64,000 bases of DNA from Marinobacter sp. LA51 (GTDB lineage: Bacteria > Pseudomonadota > Gammaproteobacteria > Pseudomonadales > Oleiphilaceae), in contig NZ_AP028070.1 of the NCBI RefSeq assembly GCF_030297175.1, positions 1-64,000 on the forward strand. The letters run 5' to 3'. Under the pieces are notes generated by a model, which was not told where the DNA came from, did not search any database, and saw only the letters and a program-made list of their open reading frames with translations. Shown in pieces: positions 29,214 through 37,588 of this stretch. A program made the position numbers and the translations under genes. Within the stretch, counting starts at the first letter, position 1; each line of letters begins with the position of its first letter.

Positions 29214-29259
29214 AACCCCAAACATACGCTCACCACAACAACAAAGCGAGGCAACTTCG

Positions 29260-32094
29260 ATGCTGACGCTGACCGCCAACGATGTTCGACTCGGCGCTAC
29301 CGCCGTCGACTGGCAGGACGCCCTGACGCAGGCTGGCCGGGACCTGGAAGCCGCTGGTCGCACCTCCTCCGATTACCTGAACGGTATGATGGCCCGGGAA
29401 CAGCAGTCGTCCACGGTACTGGGCAACGGCATTGCTATTCCCCACGGCACTCCGGACAGCCGCACTGCGGTGCAAAATACCGGCATCCGCCTGCTGCAGT
29501 TTCCCGAAGGCGTGACCTGGCACGACGGTGCCCGGGTTTATGTGCTGGTGGCGATTGCCGCCCAGTCCGACGAGCACCTGGATATTCTCCGCCACCTGAC
29601 CCGGGTATTGGATACTCCGGGGCTGGCTGACAAGCTGGCGCGTACCGGCGATGCGGCAGAGCTGGTGGCCTTGTTGAGCAAGCCGCCGGTGCTGGCGAAA
29701 TGCGACCGGGACAGCCTGTGCCTGGGGCTTGAAGCCACCACCGCTACCGAACTGGCGCTGATTGCCGCCGCCCGCCTGCAGAGTCTGCACTGTGTCGACA
29801 CAGACTTTCTCGCCGAAATTATCGGTCAGCCTCCGGTGGCATTGGGCCAGGGCCTGTGGCTGGTGCATCACAGCCGGGGCGCCCGTCGTCCGGCGTTGTC
29901 ACTGGCGACGCCGAAACGCCCGGGGCCTGAGCTCCAGGGCGTGTTTTGCCTGGCCGGACCGGGCGATGAGTGTCATGAGCTGCTGGCACGACTGGACCAA
30001 TTCCTGGCTGCCGGTGAGCCGATCGAAGGTCTGGGAGCCGAGGCTCTGCTGGCCCGGCTTTCTGGTGAAGCGGCCGATGCCGTCACCGCCAGTGTCACTC
30101 TGCTGAACAGTCACGGCCTGCACGCCCGCCCGGCCAAGCAGCTGGTGCAGGAGGCGCGTCGACACAACGCCAGTATCCGGGTGCGACTGCGGGAGGGCGA
30201 CGGCGGTGCCGTCTCCGCTACCAGTCTGACCCGGATCATTGGCCTGGGTGCGCGCCGGGGCCAGACCCTGATCCTGTCCGCCACCGGCGAAGATGCCCAG
30301 GCGGCGGTGACCGCCCTCACCAACGCCATCACTGACGGCCTGGGTGAGGCGGTATCGCCGTTGCGTGCCGAATCATCAGCGGTGGCCCAAAACCAGAATC
30401 AGATCGAACCGGAGCCTTTGCCGGACGACCAGCCGCTGAAAGCGGTAGCGGCATCGCCGGGTCTGGCGTTGGCGCCGATTTTTGTACTGCGCCAGCCAAC
30501 ACTGACCTACCCGGACACTGCGGCCGACAGCGAAACCGAGATCATGCGACTGAACCGAGCCTTCGATGCTGCCGACAGTCAGCTGCGCACCCTGATTCGC
30601 CAAGCCGAGGGCGGTGAAGCAGCGCCGATCCTGTCGGTGCATGTGGAAATGCTGCAGGACGAAGATCTCTACCAGGCCGCCCTGGAAGCGATCAACGAAG
30701 GTGCGTCTGCCGAAGCTGGCTGGTGGCAGGCTATCGATACTGCCGCCAAGGGCCAGGAGGCGCTGGCGGATCGGCTGCTGGCTGAGCGTGCCGCGGACCT
30801 GCGCGACGTCGGTCGGCGTGTACTGGCCAACCTCTGTGGCGTGGAGATGCCAAAGCCGCCAGAGCACCCGTATGTGTTGGTGGCCGATGACCTGGGGCCG
30901 TCCGATGTTGCCCGGCTGGATACCACTCGAGTGCGGGCGCTGGTGACCGCCCGCGGTGGCGCTACCTCCCACAGCGCCATTCTGGCCCGGGCGCTGGGAC
31001 TGCCCGCGGTAGTGGGTGCTGGTGAAGCGGTGTTGAAGCTGATTGATGGTGCCGAGCTGGTGGTCGACGGTGAGCGTGGCTCGCTGGTGCCGAACCCGGG
31101 CGATGAGCGCCGCGCCCAGGTTGCCCGTCGGCTTGAGCAGTTGGCAGCCCTGCAGGCTGAAGCGCACGACAACCGACACCAGCCGGCCATCACACGCGAC
31201 GGTCACCGGGTGGAAGTCTGCGCCAATCTGGGCAATACCGCGCACGCACCCGATGCGGTGTCGCGCGGTGCCGAGGGCATTGGATTACTGCGTACCGAAT
31301 TCGTGTTCATGGCCCATCCGGAAGCGCCGGACCTGGAGACCCAGGTTGCTGAATATCGCCACGCCTTCGACGCGCTCAACGGTCTGCCGCTGGTGGCCCG
31401 GACGCTGGATGTCGGTGGCGACAAGCCGCTGGATTACTGGCCGTTGCCCCAGGAAGACAATCCCTTCCTGGGCATGCGTGGCATCCGGTTGTCCCTGACC
31501 CGGCCCGAGATCCTGGAAACCCAGGTCCGCGCCCTGCTGACCGCCGCCGGCGACCGGCCCCTGCGGATTATGTTTCCGATGGTCAAGGATCTGGAAGAGT
31601 TCCGCGCCGCCAAGCAGATCGTGCAGCGGGTGCAGGCCGAGGTCACCAGCGCCGACGTGCAGATTGGCGTGATGATCGAAGTACCCTCCTGTGCCCTGCT
31701 GGCGCCGACCCTGGCCCCGGAAGTGGACTTTTTCTCCATCGGCACCAATGACCTGACCCAGTACACCCTGGCCATTGATCGTGGCCATGGCCAGCTCTCG
31801 GCCGATTCCGATGCCCTGCATCCGGCCGTGCTGCGGCTGATTCAGATGACCGTGCAAGCGGCTCACGCCCATGGCCGCTGGGTTGGGGTCTGTGGCGAGT
31901 TGGCCTCCGATCCCCAGGCGATTCCGGTGCTCGTTGGTCTGGAGGTGGACGAACTGTCTGTCACCAGCCGGCGGGTACCCCTGGTCAAGGCCTGTATCCG
32001 TGATTTCACCCTGGATGCGGCCCGGGAGCGGGCCGAGCTGGCCTTGTCCAAGGCCACGGCGGTTGAGGTACGCGATGCCCTGGAGTCGTTCTGA
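29260..32094 (+). CDS. fruB: Fructose PTS multiphosphoryl transfer protein (EIIA-HPr-EI)
   Basis: Fused phosphotransfer protein that takes phosphate from PEP and passes it through EI, HPr and EIIA-Fru to the FruA permease. Its 944 residues hold the EIIA domain first (active His62 in GIAIPHGT), then HPr (His288 in SHGLHARPAKQL), then enzyme I (His571 in ARGGATSHSAILARALG). The PEP-binding barrel follows (GIGLLRTEFVFM, MFPMVKDLEE and the signature DFFSIGTNDLTQYTLAIDR). All three phospho-histidines are present. Its stop overlaps the fruK start by one base. Confidence 0.96.
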   Translation: MLTLTANDVRLGATAVDWQDALTQAGRDLEAAGRTSSDYLNGMMAREQQSSTVLGNGIAIPHGTPDSRTAVQNTGIRLLQFPEGVTWHDGARVYVLVAIAAQSDEHLDILRHLTRVLDTPGLADKLARTGDAAELVALLSKPPVLAKCDRDSLCLGLEATTATELALIAAARLQSLHCVDTDFLAEIIGQPPVALGQGLWLVHHSRGARRPALSLATPKRPGPELQGVFCLAGPGDECHELLARLDQFLAAGEPIEGLGAEALLARLSGEAADAVTASVTLLNSHGLHARPAKQLVQEARRHNASIRVRLREGDGGAVSATSLTRIIGLGARRGQTLILSATGEDAQAAVTALTNAITDGLGEAVSPLRAESSAVAQNQNQIEPEPLPDDQPLKAVAASPGLALAPIFVLRQPTLTYPDTAADSETEIMRLNRAFDAADSQLRTLIRQAEGGEAAPILSVHVEMLQDEDLYQAALEAINEGASAEAGWWQAIDTAAKGQEALADRLLAERAADLRDVGRRVLANLCGVEMPKPPEHPYVLVADDLGPSDVARLDTTRVRALVTARGGATSHSAILARALGLPAVVGAGEAVLKLIDGAELVVDGERGSLVPNPGDERRAQVARRLEQLAALQAEAHDNRHQPAITRDGHRVEVCANLGNTAHAPDAVSRGAEGIGLLRTEFVFMAHPEAPDLETQVAEYRHAFDALNGLPLVARTLDVGGDKPLDYWPLPQEDNPFLGMRGIRLSLTRPEILETQVRALLTAAGDRPLRIMFPMVKDLEEFRAAKQIVQRVQAEVTSADVQIGVMIEVPSCALLAPTLAPEVDFFSIGTNDLTQYTLAIDRGHGQLSADSDALHPAVLRLIQMTVQAAHAHGRWVGVCGELASDPQAIPVLVGLEVDELSVTSRRVPLVKACIRDFTLDAARERAELALSKATAVEVRDALESF

Positions 32095-33068
32095 TGGCGA
32101 GCATCCTGACCATTACCCTGAACCCGGCACTGGATCTCAATGCCGAGCTGGATGCCCTTGCGCCCGGCCAGGTCAATCGCACCACAGCTACCCGGCTGGA
32201 GCCGGCGGGTAAGGGTATCAACGTGGCCCGGGTGCTTGCTGGCCTTGGCCACCGGGTGACCGTGTCCGGACTGCTGGGTGAGGCTAATGCGGCGCCGTTC
32301 GAGCGACTGTTTGCTGATGAAGGCCTAACCGACCGGTTTGTGCGGGTTCCCGGGCAAAACCGGGTCAACATCAAGCTGGCAGAACAGGACGGCCGGGTCA
32401 CCGACATCAACAGCGCTGGTTTCGAGACTTCCAGCGATGCCCTGAGTCGTCTGCTGGAACAACTCACACCATTGCTAGCCGAGCATGACGCCATCGTGAT
32501 CGGTGGCAGTCTGCCGGCGAGTCTGCCCCCGGCGGCGGTCGCCGATCTGGTGGCCATGGTCCGGGCTGTGGATAAACCGGTGTGGCTGGATACCAGCGGT
32601 GACGCCCTCACCTGCGGTTTGCAGGCGACTCCATTCGGCATCAAGCCGAATATCGAGGAACTGTCGACCTGGGCCGGGCGCCCGCTGGTGTCCCGTCAAC
32701 AGGTAGCTGACGTAGCCACCGCGTTGCAGGCCCAGGGCCTGGCTCATGTCGTGGTGTCCCTGGGCGCCGACGGTGTGCTTTGGTTCGGTCCCGATGGCAG
32801 CCACCAGTCCGAGCCCCCGCCGGTGACGGCGCGCAGTACCGTCTGTGCCGGCGATACCCTGCTGGCTGGCCTGTTGCACGGCTTGCTGAAGACTGAACAA
32901 CCAGAACCTGCGGTGGCCCAGTTGCGGTTTGCCACGGCGCTGTCTGCCGAATGCGTGCGCCATGCCGGGGTCGGCAATCCGGCCGCGTCGGATTTTCATT
33001 CACTTGTCGAACAAACCCGGGTTACCCCCTGGCCTGGGGATAACAACAATGGGGAGGTGCCGTTATGA
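32094..33068 (+). CDS. fruK: 1-phosphofructokinase
   Basis: Ribokinase/PfkB-family kinase that phosphorylates fructose 1-phosphate, made by the FruA permease, to fructose 1,6-bisphosphate. The 324-residue protein shows TLNPALDLN at the N-terminus, AGKGINVARVLAGLG (signature 1 region), IKPNIEEL and the catalytic anion-hole segment TVCAGDTLLAGLLHG (about 254-268, catalytic Asp). It is coupled to fruB (1-base overlap) and fruA (4-base overlap). Confidence 0.95.
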   Translation: MASILTITLNPALDLNAELDALAPGQVNRTTATRLEPAGKGINVARVLAGLGHRVTVSGLLGEANAAPFERLFADEGLTDRFVRVPGQNRVNIKLAEQDGRVTDINSAGFETSSDALSRLLEQLTPLLAEHDAIVIGGSLPASLPPAAVADLVAMVRAVDKPVWLDTSGDALTCGLQATPFGIKPNIEELSTWAGRPLVSRQQVADVATALQAQGLAHVVVSLGADGVLWFGPDGSHQSEPPPVTARSTVCAGDTLLAGLLHGLLKTEQPEPAVAQLRFATALSAECVRHAGVGNPAASDFHSLVEQTRVTPWPGDNNNGEVPL

Positions 33069-34819
33069 ACCTGATTATTGTAAGTTCCTGTCCCCAGGGT
33101 ATTGCTACCAGTTTTCTCGCCGCCCGGGCGCTTGAACGGGTTGCTCTGGAGAGGGGTTGGAAGGTGACCACGGACATGCGTGGCCGGGACGGCCAGCAGC
33201 CGACAGCCATTGGCGAGGCCGACATTGCCGCCGCCGACCTGGTGATCGCGGCCCTGGGTACCCCCGTCGCGCTTGATGCGTACACCGGCAAGGCCGTGTA
33301 CCAATTGCCCGTGACCGAGGCACTGGCGGCGCCAGCGGCGGTTCTGGAGACCGCCGTGCAGCAGGCCCGGCCCTGGGCGCCCAGCGAGACGCAAGAGGTT
33401 GCCGACGCGCCAGTCGTGTCGGCCAATGCTGCCGCCCGACAGATTGTCGCTGTGACCGCCTGCCCGACCGGTGTCGCGCATACCTTCATGGCGGCAGAAG
33501 CCCTGACCGCGGCGGCTGAGGCGGCCGGGCACCGAATCCGGGTTGAAACCCAGGGCTCGGTGGGTGCCCAGGATCCACTGACCGAGGCTGAAATTGCCGC
33601 TGCGGATGTGGTCATCCTGGCCTGCGATATCGAAGTGAATCCAGAGCGCTTCGCTGGTAAGCGAGTGTGGCGGACTTCCACCGGTGCGGCGCTGAAAAAA
33701 CCGGCCGATACGGTACAGGCGGCCCTGGCCGAGGCCCAGGTGCTGGACACCGGCACGCCTCAGGCTAGCTCATCAGCGGGTGGCGAGTCCCGTGGCCCAT
33801 ACAAGCACCTGCTCACCGGGGTGTCGTTCATGTTGCCGATGGTGGTGGCCGGTGGTTTGCTGATTGCGCTGTCGTTTGTGTTCGGGATCGAGGCCTTTCA
33901 GGAACAGGGCACCCTCCCGGCGGCTTTGATGCAGATTGGCGGCGGCACGGCCTTCAAGCTGATGATTCCGCTGCTGGCCGGTTACATTGCCTGGTCCATT
34001 GCCGACCGTCCGGGCCTGGCCCCGGGCATGATTGGCGGTTATCTGGCCGGCGAACTGGGCGCCGGGTTTCTTGGCGGTATCGTCGCCGGCTTCCTGGCCG
34101 GCTATGTGGCCCGCTTTATCAGTCGAAGACTGCCGCTGCCGGAGAGTGTCGAATCGCTGAAGCCGATCCTGATTATTCCCCTGGTGGCTAGCCTGGTGAC
34201 CGGGCTGGGCATGATTTACGTACTGGGCGAGCCGATGGCGGCGATCATGGATGCACTCACCGGCTTCCTGGAGAGCATGGGCACCACCAACGCCATTCTG
34301 CTGGGCGGAATCCTGGGTGCGATGATGTGTTTCGATCTGGGTGGTCCGGTGAACAAGGCGGCCTACACCTTTGGCGTTGGGTTGCTGTCGGAAGGCAGTG
34401 GCGGTTCCGCGCCGATGGCAGCAATCATGGCAGCCGGAATGGTGCCGGCCATTGGCATGGGCGTGGCGTCGTTTGTGGCCCGTCGCAAGTTCGCCGAGGC
34501 CGAGCGCCAGGCTGGCCGCGCGTCTTTTGTACTGGGGCTGTGTTTCATCTCGGAAGGCGCAATTCCGTTCATGGCCAAGGACCCGTTGCGGGTAATTCCG
34601 GTCTGCATGTTGGGCGGGGCAATCACTGGCGCCCTGTCGATGCTGTTCACCGTAAAATTGATGGCGCCCCACGGTGGCCTGTTCGTGCTGGCGATTCCCA
34701 ATGCCGTCAGCGTGGTTTTGCCCTACCTGATCGCCATTACCATCGGATCGCTGGTGATTGGTCTGGGCTATGCGCTGCTCAAGGGTGGCAAGGCGGAAGT
34801 GGCAGCCACTGCCGCCTGA
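33065..34819 (+). CDS. fruA: Fructose PTS permease EIIB'BC
   Basis: Membrane transporter that imports fructose and phosphorylates it at C1. The 584 residues comprise an N-terminal IIB-like domain (Cys9 in SSCPQGIATSF), a second IIB domain with the active cysteine (Cys133 in TACPTGVAHTFMAAEAL), and the IIC membrane domain from about 250 with around eight to ten helices, including the family stretch DLGGPVNKAAYTFG and FISEGAIPFMAKDP. It ends the fruB-fruK-fruA operon and is followed by a terminator. Confidence 0.96.
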   Translation: MNLIIVSSCPQGIATSFLAARALERVALERGWKVTTDMRGRDGQQPTAIGEADIAAADLVIAALGTPVALDAYTGKAVYQLPVTEALAAPAAVLETAVQQARPWAPSETQEVADAPVVSANAAARQIVAVTACPTGVAHTFMAAEALTAAAEAAGHRIRVETQGSVGAQDPLTEAEIAAADVVILACDIEVNPERFAGKRVWRTSTGAALKKPADTVQAALAEAQVLDTGTPQASSSAGGESRGPYKHLLTGVSFMLPMVVAGGLLIALSFVFGIEAFQEQGTLPAALMQIGGGTAFKLMIPLLAGYIAWSIADRPGLAPGMIGGYLAGELGAGFLGGIVAGFLAGYVARFISRRLPLPESVESLKPILIIPLVASLVTGLGMIYVLGEPMAAIMDALTGFLESMGTTNAILLGGILGAMMCFDLGGPVNKAAYTFGVGLLSEGSGGSAPMAAIMAAGMVPAIGMGVASFVARRKFAEAERQAGRASFVLGLCFISEGAIPFMAKDPLRVIPVCMLGGAITGALSMLFTVKLMAPHGGLFVLAIPNAVSVVLPYLIAITIGSLVIGLGYALLKGGKAEVAATAA

Positions 34820-34836
34820 TTACAGACGTCATCATG

Positions 34837-34866
34837 AAAAAAGGCCCTCAAGTGAGGGCCTTTTTT
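34837..34866. terminator. Bidirectional terminator between fruA and the VOC gene
   Basis: A perfect stem, AAGGCCCTCA with TGAGGGCCTT and a 2-base centre, is flanked by A and T runs of six on either side. It serves both convergent genes. Confidence 0.92.
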
Positions 34867-34867
34867 A

Positions 34868-35239
34868 TTAACCGAAGTGGAAAAACGCGAGCTTGTTGCC
34901 ATCCGGGTCTTTCACGTAGGCACCGTAGAACTGGTTCGGAATTCTCTGGCCGGGTTCGCCATCGCAGGTGGCGCCCAGCTCCAGGGCCTTGCGGTAATGG
35001 GCATCGACGGCCTCTTTCGAGCCAGGCTGCAGCGCAACCATGTTGCCATTGCCTGGGTGGTTGGGTTCCTTGTTGAACGGCTCACACACCGCAAGCATGG
35101 GTGTGCCCATGTTTTTGCCAATGAAGGCCAGGCGCCCTATATCCAGCAGGACTTTCGCGTCCATGTCTGCCAGCAGTTTGGTGTAAAAATCCTTGGCCTT
35201 GTTGAGGTCGCTGACACCAATGGTGACGTAACCGATCAT
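34868..35239 (-). CDS. VOC-superfamily (glyoxalase-like) protein
   Basis: A 123-residue single-domain protein of the vicinal oxygen chelate superfamily: MIGYVTIGVSDLNKAKDFYTKLL at the N-terminus (typical beta-alpha-beta entry), AAYVKDPDGNKLAFF-like ending (YVKDPDGNKLAFFHFG). Members include dioxygenases, lyases and antibiotic-binding proteins, and the substrate cannot be told from sequence. It is a lone gene convergent with fruA. Confidence 0.85.
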   Translation of the reverse strand: MIGYVTIGVSDLNKAKDFYTKLLADMDAKVLLDIGRLAFIGKNMGTPMLAVCEPFNKEPNHPGNGNMVALQPGSKEAVDAHYRKALELGATCDGEPGQRIPNQFYGAYVKDPDGNKLAFFHFG

Positions 35240-35332
35240 AGTCTGTGCTCCAAACGAAGGGGTCAGGCGCTGAACCTGGCCGTCATGCTAATCGGGCCTC
35301 GTGCCAGCGCGTAAGAGACGTGGCTGTTCCGT

Positions 35333-36607
35333 TTACCGGCTGTCGATCAGGACACGATTCCGGCCGGCGTGTTTGGCAGCATACAGGGACTGATCGCACG
35401 CCGATAGCAAATGGCTGACAGAGCCGCTGTGCTCGGACCAGCCGGCGACACCGGCGCTGAGAGTGACACTGAAGGCGTCACCGTTGTCACTGGTGAAGAT
35501 CTTCTCTGCCAGATCGCTGCGCAAGGATTCCATCATGTGGCGGGCGTCGTTCAGATTGGTCTGTGGCATCAGCACAATGAACTCTTCACCTCCGGTGCGG
35601 GCGACAATATCGGCGCGCCGTGTCCGCTGGCGGAGCAGTTCGGCAATGCCCTGCAAGACCCGGTCGCCGGTGGGATGGCCCCAACGATCATTAACCGTTT
35701 TGAAGTAGTCGATATCCAGTGACGCGACTGAGAAGGTGGCACCATAGCGTTCGGTCTCGGCGGCGCACTCATCCAGTTTCATCAGCAGGTAGCGGAGGTT
35801 GTACAGGCCAGTAAGTTCGTCGGTGATCGACAGGCGTTCAAGCTTCTGTTCCAGGCGTTTCTGGTCATCAATGTTGGTGATGATGCCGTGCCAGGTAACG
35901 CTGCCATCAGGATCACGTTCCGGTTGGGAGGTGCCACGTACCCATTGGATGCAGCAATCCCGGACGATGCGATAGTCGCAGCTCCATTGTTCCAGAGTGT
36001 CGGCCGACGTGAGGATGGATTGGTTCACCCGGGGCAGGTCATCCGGGTGGACGCAATCGAACAGCAGCTGGGGATTGGCCATGGCTGCGTCAGCGGATAC
36101 GCCATAAAACTCCTCAGCTTTCCGGCTCACGAACGGGAACTGGTACTGACCTTGGGAATCCATGACAAAGGTGTAGATGACCCCTGGTAGGGATTCTGCC
36201 AACTGCTGCAACTGATGCTGCCTGCGCTTTTCTTCCGTGACGTCCAGGTGTGTGCCCATCAGCCAGCGGGCTTCCGTAGCTTGCCGGGAGGCAAAAACGG
36301 TGCCCCGGGTGTGGATATAACGCCAATTACCGTCCTTGTGCTGCATGCGCAAAACGCATTCGTACTGCGGACTGTTGCCATTCAGGTAGCTATCCAGTGC
36401 CCGGAAGGCGGCTTCCACGTCGTCTGGGTGGCAGAGCTGTGACCAGGTCTGAAAAGAGATGGGGGTCAGTTCTTCAAGGGTGTAGCCGAGCATGTCAGCC
36501 CAGCGATCGTTGAAGATGACTTCTTCGGTATCGAGGTTGAATTCCCAGGTGCCGGCCCCGGTGCCTTCGAGAATGGCCTTGAGTCTGGTTTCTGCCGATA
36601 GATACAT
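35333..36607 (-). CDS. PAS-PAS-GGDEF diguanylate cyclase
   Basis: Sensor enzyme that makes cyclic di-GMP from two GTP. The 424-residue protein has two PAS domains (about 5-130, with PAC-like WRYIHTRGTVFASRQ and LMGTHLDVTEEK; and about 140-255, VTWHGIITNIDDQKRLE), then a GGDEF domain (about 265-424) with the intact active motif GGEEF. An RxxD inhibitory site sits five residues before it (RRADIVARTGGEEF). No membrane segment is seen, so it is probably cytoplasmic. I start at the ATG with GAGGG 6 bases upstream; a GTG four codons earlier lies inside that ribosome site. Confidence 0.93.
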   Translation of the reverse strand: MYLSAETRLKAILEGTGAGTWEFNLDTEEVIFNDRWADMLGYTLEELTPISFQTWSQLCHPDDVEAAFRALDSYLNGNSPQYECVLRMQHKDGNWRYIHTRGTVFASRQATEARWLMGTHLDVTEEKRRQHQLQQLAESLPGVIYTFVMDSQGQYQFPFVSRKAEEFYGVSADAAMANPQLLFDCVHPDDLPRVNQSILTSADTLEQWSCDYRIVRDCCIQWVRGTSQPERDPDGSVTWHGIITNIDDQKRLEQKLERLSITDELTGLYNLRYLLMKLDECAAETERYGATFSVASLDIDYFKTVNDRWGHPTGDRVLQGIAELLRQRTRRADIVARTGGEEFIVLMPQTNLNDARHMMESLRSDLAEKIFTSDNGDAFSVTLSAGVAGWSEHSGSVSHLLSACDQSLYAAKHAGRNRVLIDSR

Positions 36608-36888
36608 GTGTTCCCTCACCTGACCTACTGGTATTCACCCAATTGCCTACGAGCAGGCAGATCTGGAAAAGCCGGCAATCGCCGTTTCGTGCCTTTCGTC
36701 GTTGAGTATTTTGGACGTTATAGCATTATTTCACGGGGCATTACACAGACGAAGATCAGGGTTTTCAGGGGCAACTTCAGTGTGTCGAAAGCACAGCGGC
36801 CGGGGGCAAAAGGAAAAATGGTCAAACGGGGTAAAACAACTGCAGAAAGGAGAACAACAGAATCGAAAATACGGGAAAAGCGGGAAAG

Positions 36889-36965
<77 letters not shown>

Positions 36966-36978
36966 AACAACGGCCGGT

Positions 36979-36984
36979 ATTATA
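36979..36984 (-). promoter_or_regulatory. Probable -10 box of the tRNA-Pro promoter
   Basis: A perfect TATAAT on the minus strand, 13 bases before the tRNA 5' end. The -35 region (TGGTAA, 16 bases further) is weak and falls at the end of gmhB. Confidence 0.45.
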
Positions 36985-37000
36985 CGGAATCACTTTGGTT

Positions 37001-37558
37001 TTACCAGCCCTCCGAGGACAAAAGCGCATCCGTAAACTTGCTGAGAGTGTCGTATACCGCCACCTCGGCTCGGGGGATTGGTCGGGCGTCTAAATGGCGC
37101 TCGGTGTCCCGACCATTGCCGGTCCGTACCAGTACCGGATGGCAGTGCCCAGCAACGCCCGCTTCCAGATCCTTGCGGCTGTCCCCCACCATGATGGCCC
37201 CGTCCAGCGAGTCCAGGTGGTAATGACCCTGGATCTGCTCCAGCAGGCCGGTTAACGGCTTGCGACAGTAGCAATGATCGTCAGGATGGTGGGGACAGTA
37301 GGCGATGATATCGATGCAGCCACCGGCGGCCTCCACCAGGCTTTCCAGTTTTCCGTGCATGGCATCCAGTTCCTCGAGGCGGTAATAGCCCCGGGCGATG
37401 CCGGACTGGTTGGTGGCAATGGCGATACGGTGGCCGGCGTTGCAGAGCCGGGCCACCGCTTCGATGCTGCCGGGAATGGGGTGCCAGTCGTCAGCGCAGC
37501 AGATGTAGTTGCCATCGTACTCGTTGATGACCCCGTCCCGGTCGAGGATGATCAGCAT
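37001..37558 (-). CDS. gmhB: D-glycero-beta-D-manno-heptose 1,7-bisphosphate 7-phosphatase
   Basis: HAD-superfamily phosphatase of ADP-heptose synthesis for the lipopolysaccharide inner core. The 185-residue protein has the nucleophile motif ILDRDGVIN (Asp6, Asp8), motif II ATNQSG, the GmhB-type zinc loop (Cys88, His90, Cys96, Cys98 in [14 protein letters not shown]) and motif [10 protein letters not shown]. It lies 30 bases downstream of glyS in the same direction, the arrangement also known in Pseudomonas. Confidence 0.93.
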   Translation of the reverse strand: MLIILDRDGVINEYDGNYICCADDWHPIPGSIEAVARLCNAGHRIAIATNQSGIARGYYRLEELDAMHGKLESLVEAAGGCIDIIAYCPHHPDDHCYCRKPLTGLLEQIQGHYHLDSLDGAIMVGDSRKDLEAGVAGHCHPVLVRTGNGRDTERHLDARPIPRAEVAVYDTLSKFTDALLSSEGW

Positions 37559-37588
37559 CTTGGTTCTTCGCCCCTGGGTCTTCGTCCG

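Noticed and set aside
36620..36888. Region between the diguanylate cyclase and tRNA-Pro as a possible small gene or riboswitch
   Set aside because: Short open frames lack ribosome sites and homology, and no convincing RNA fold was seen. I see nothing definite here.
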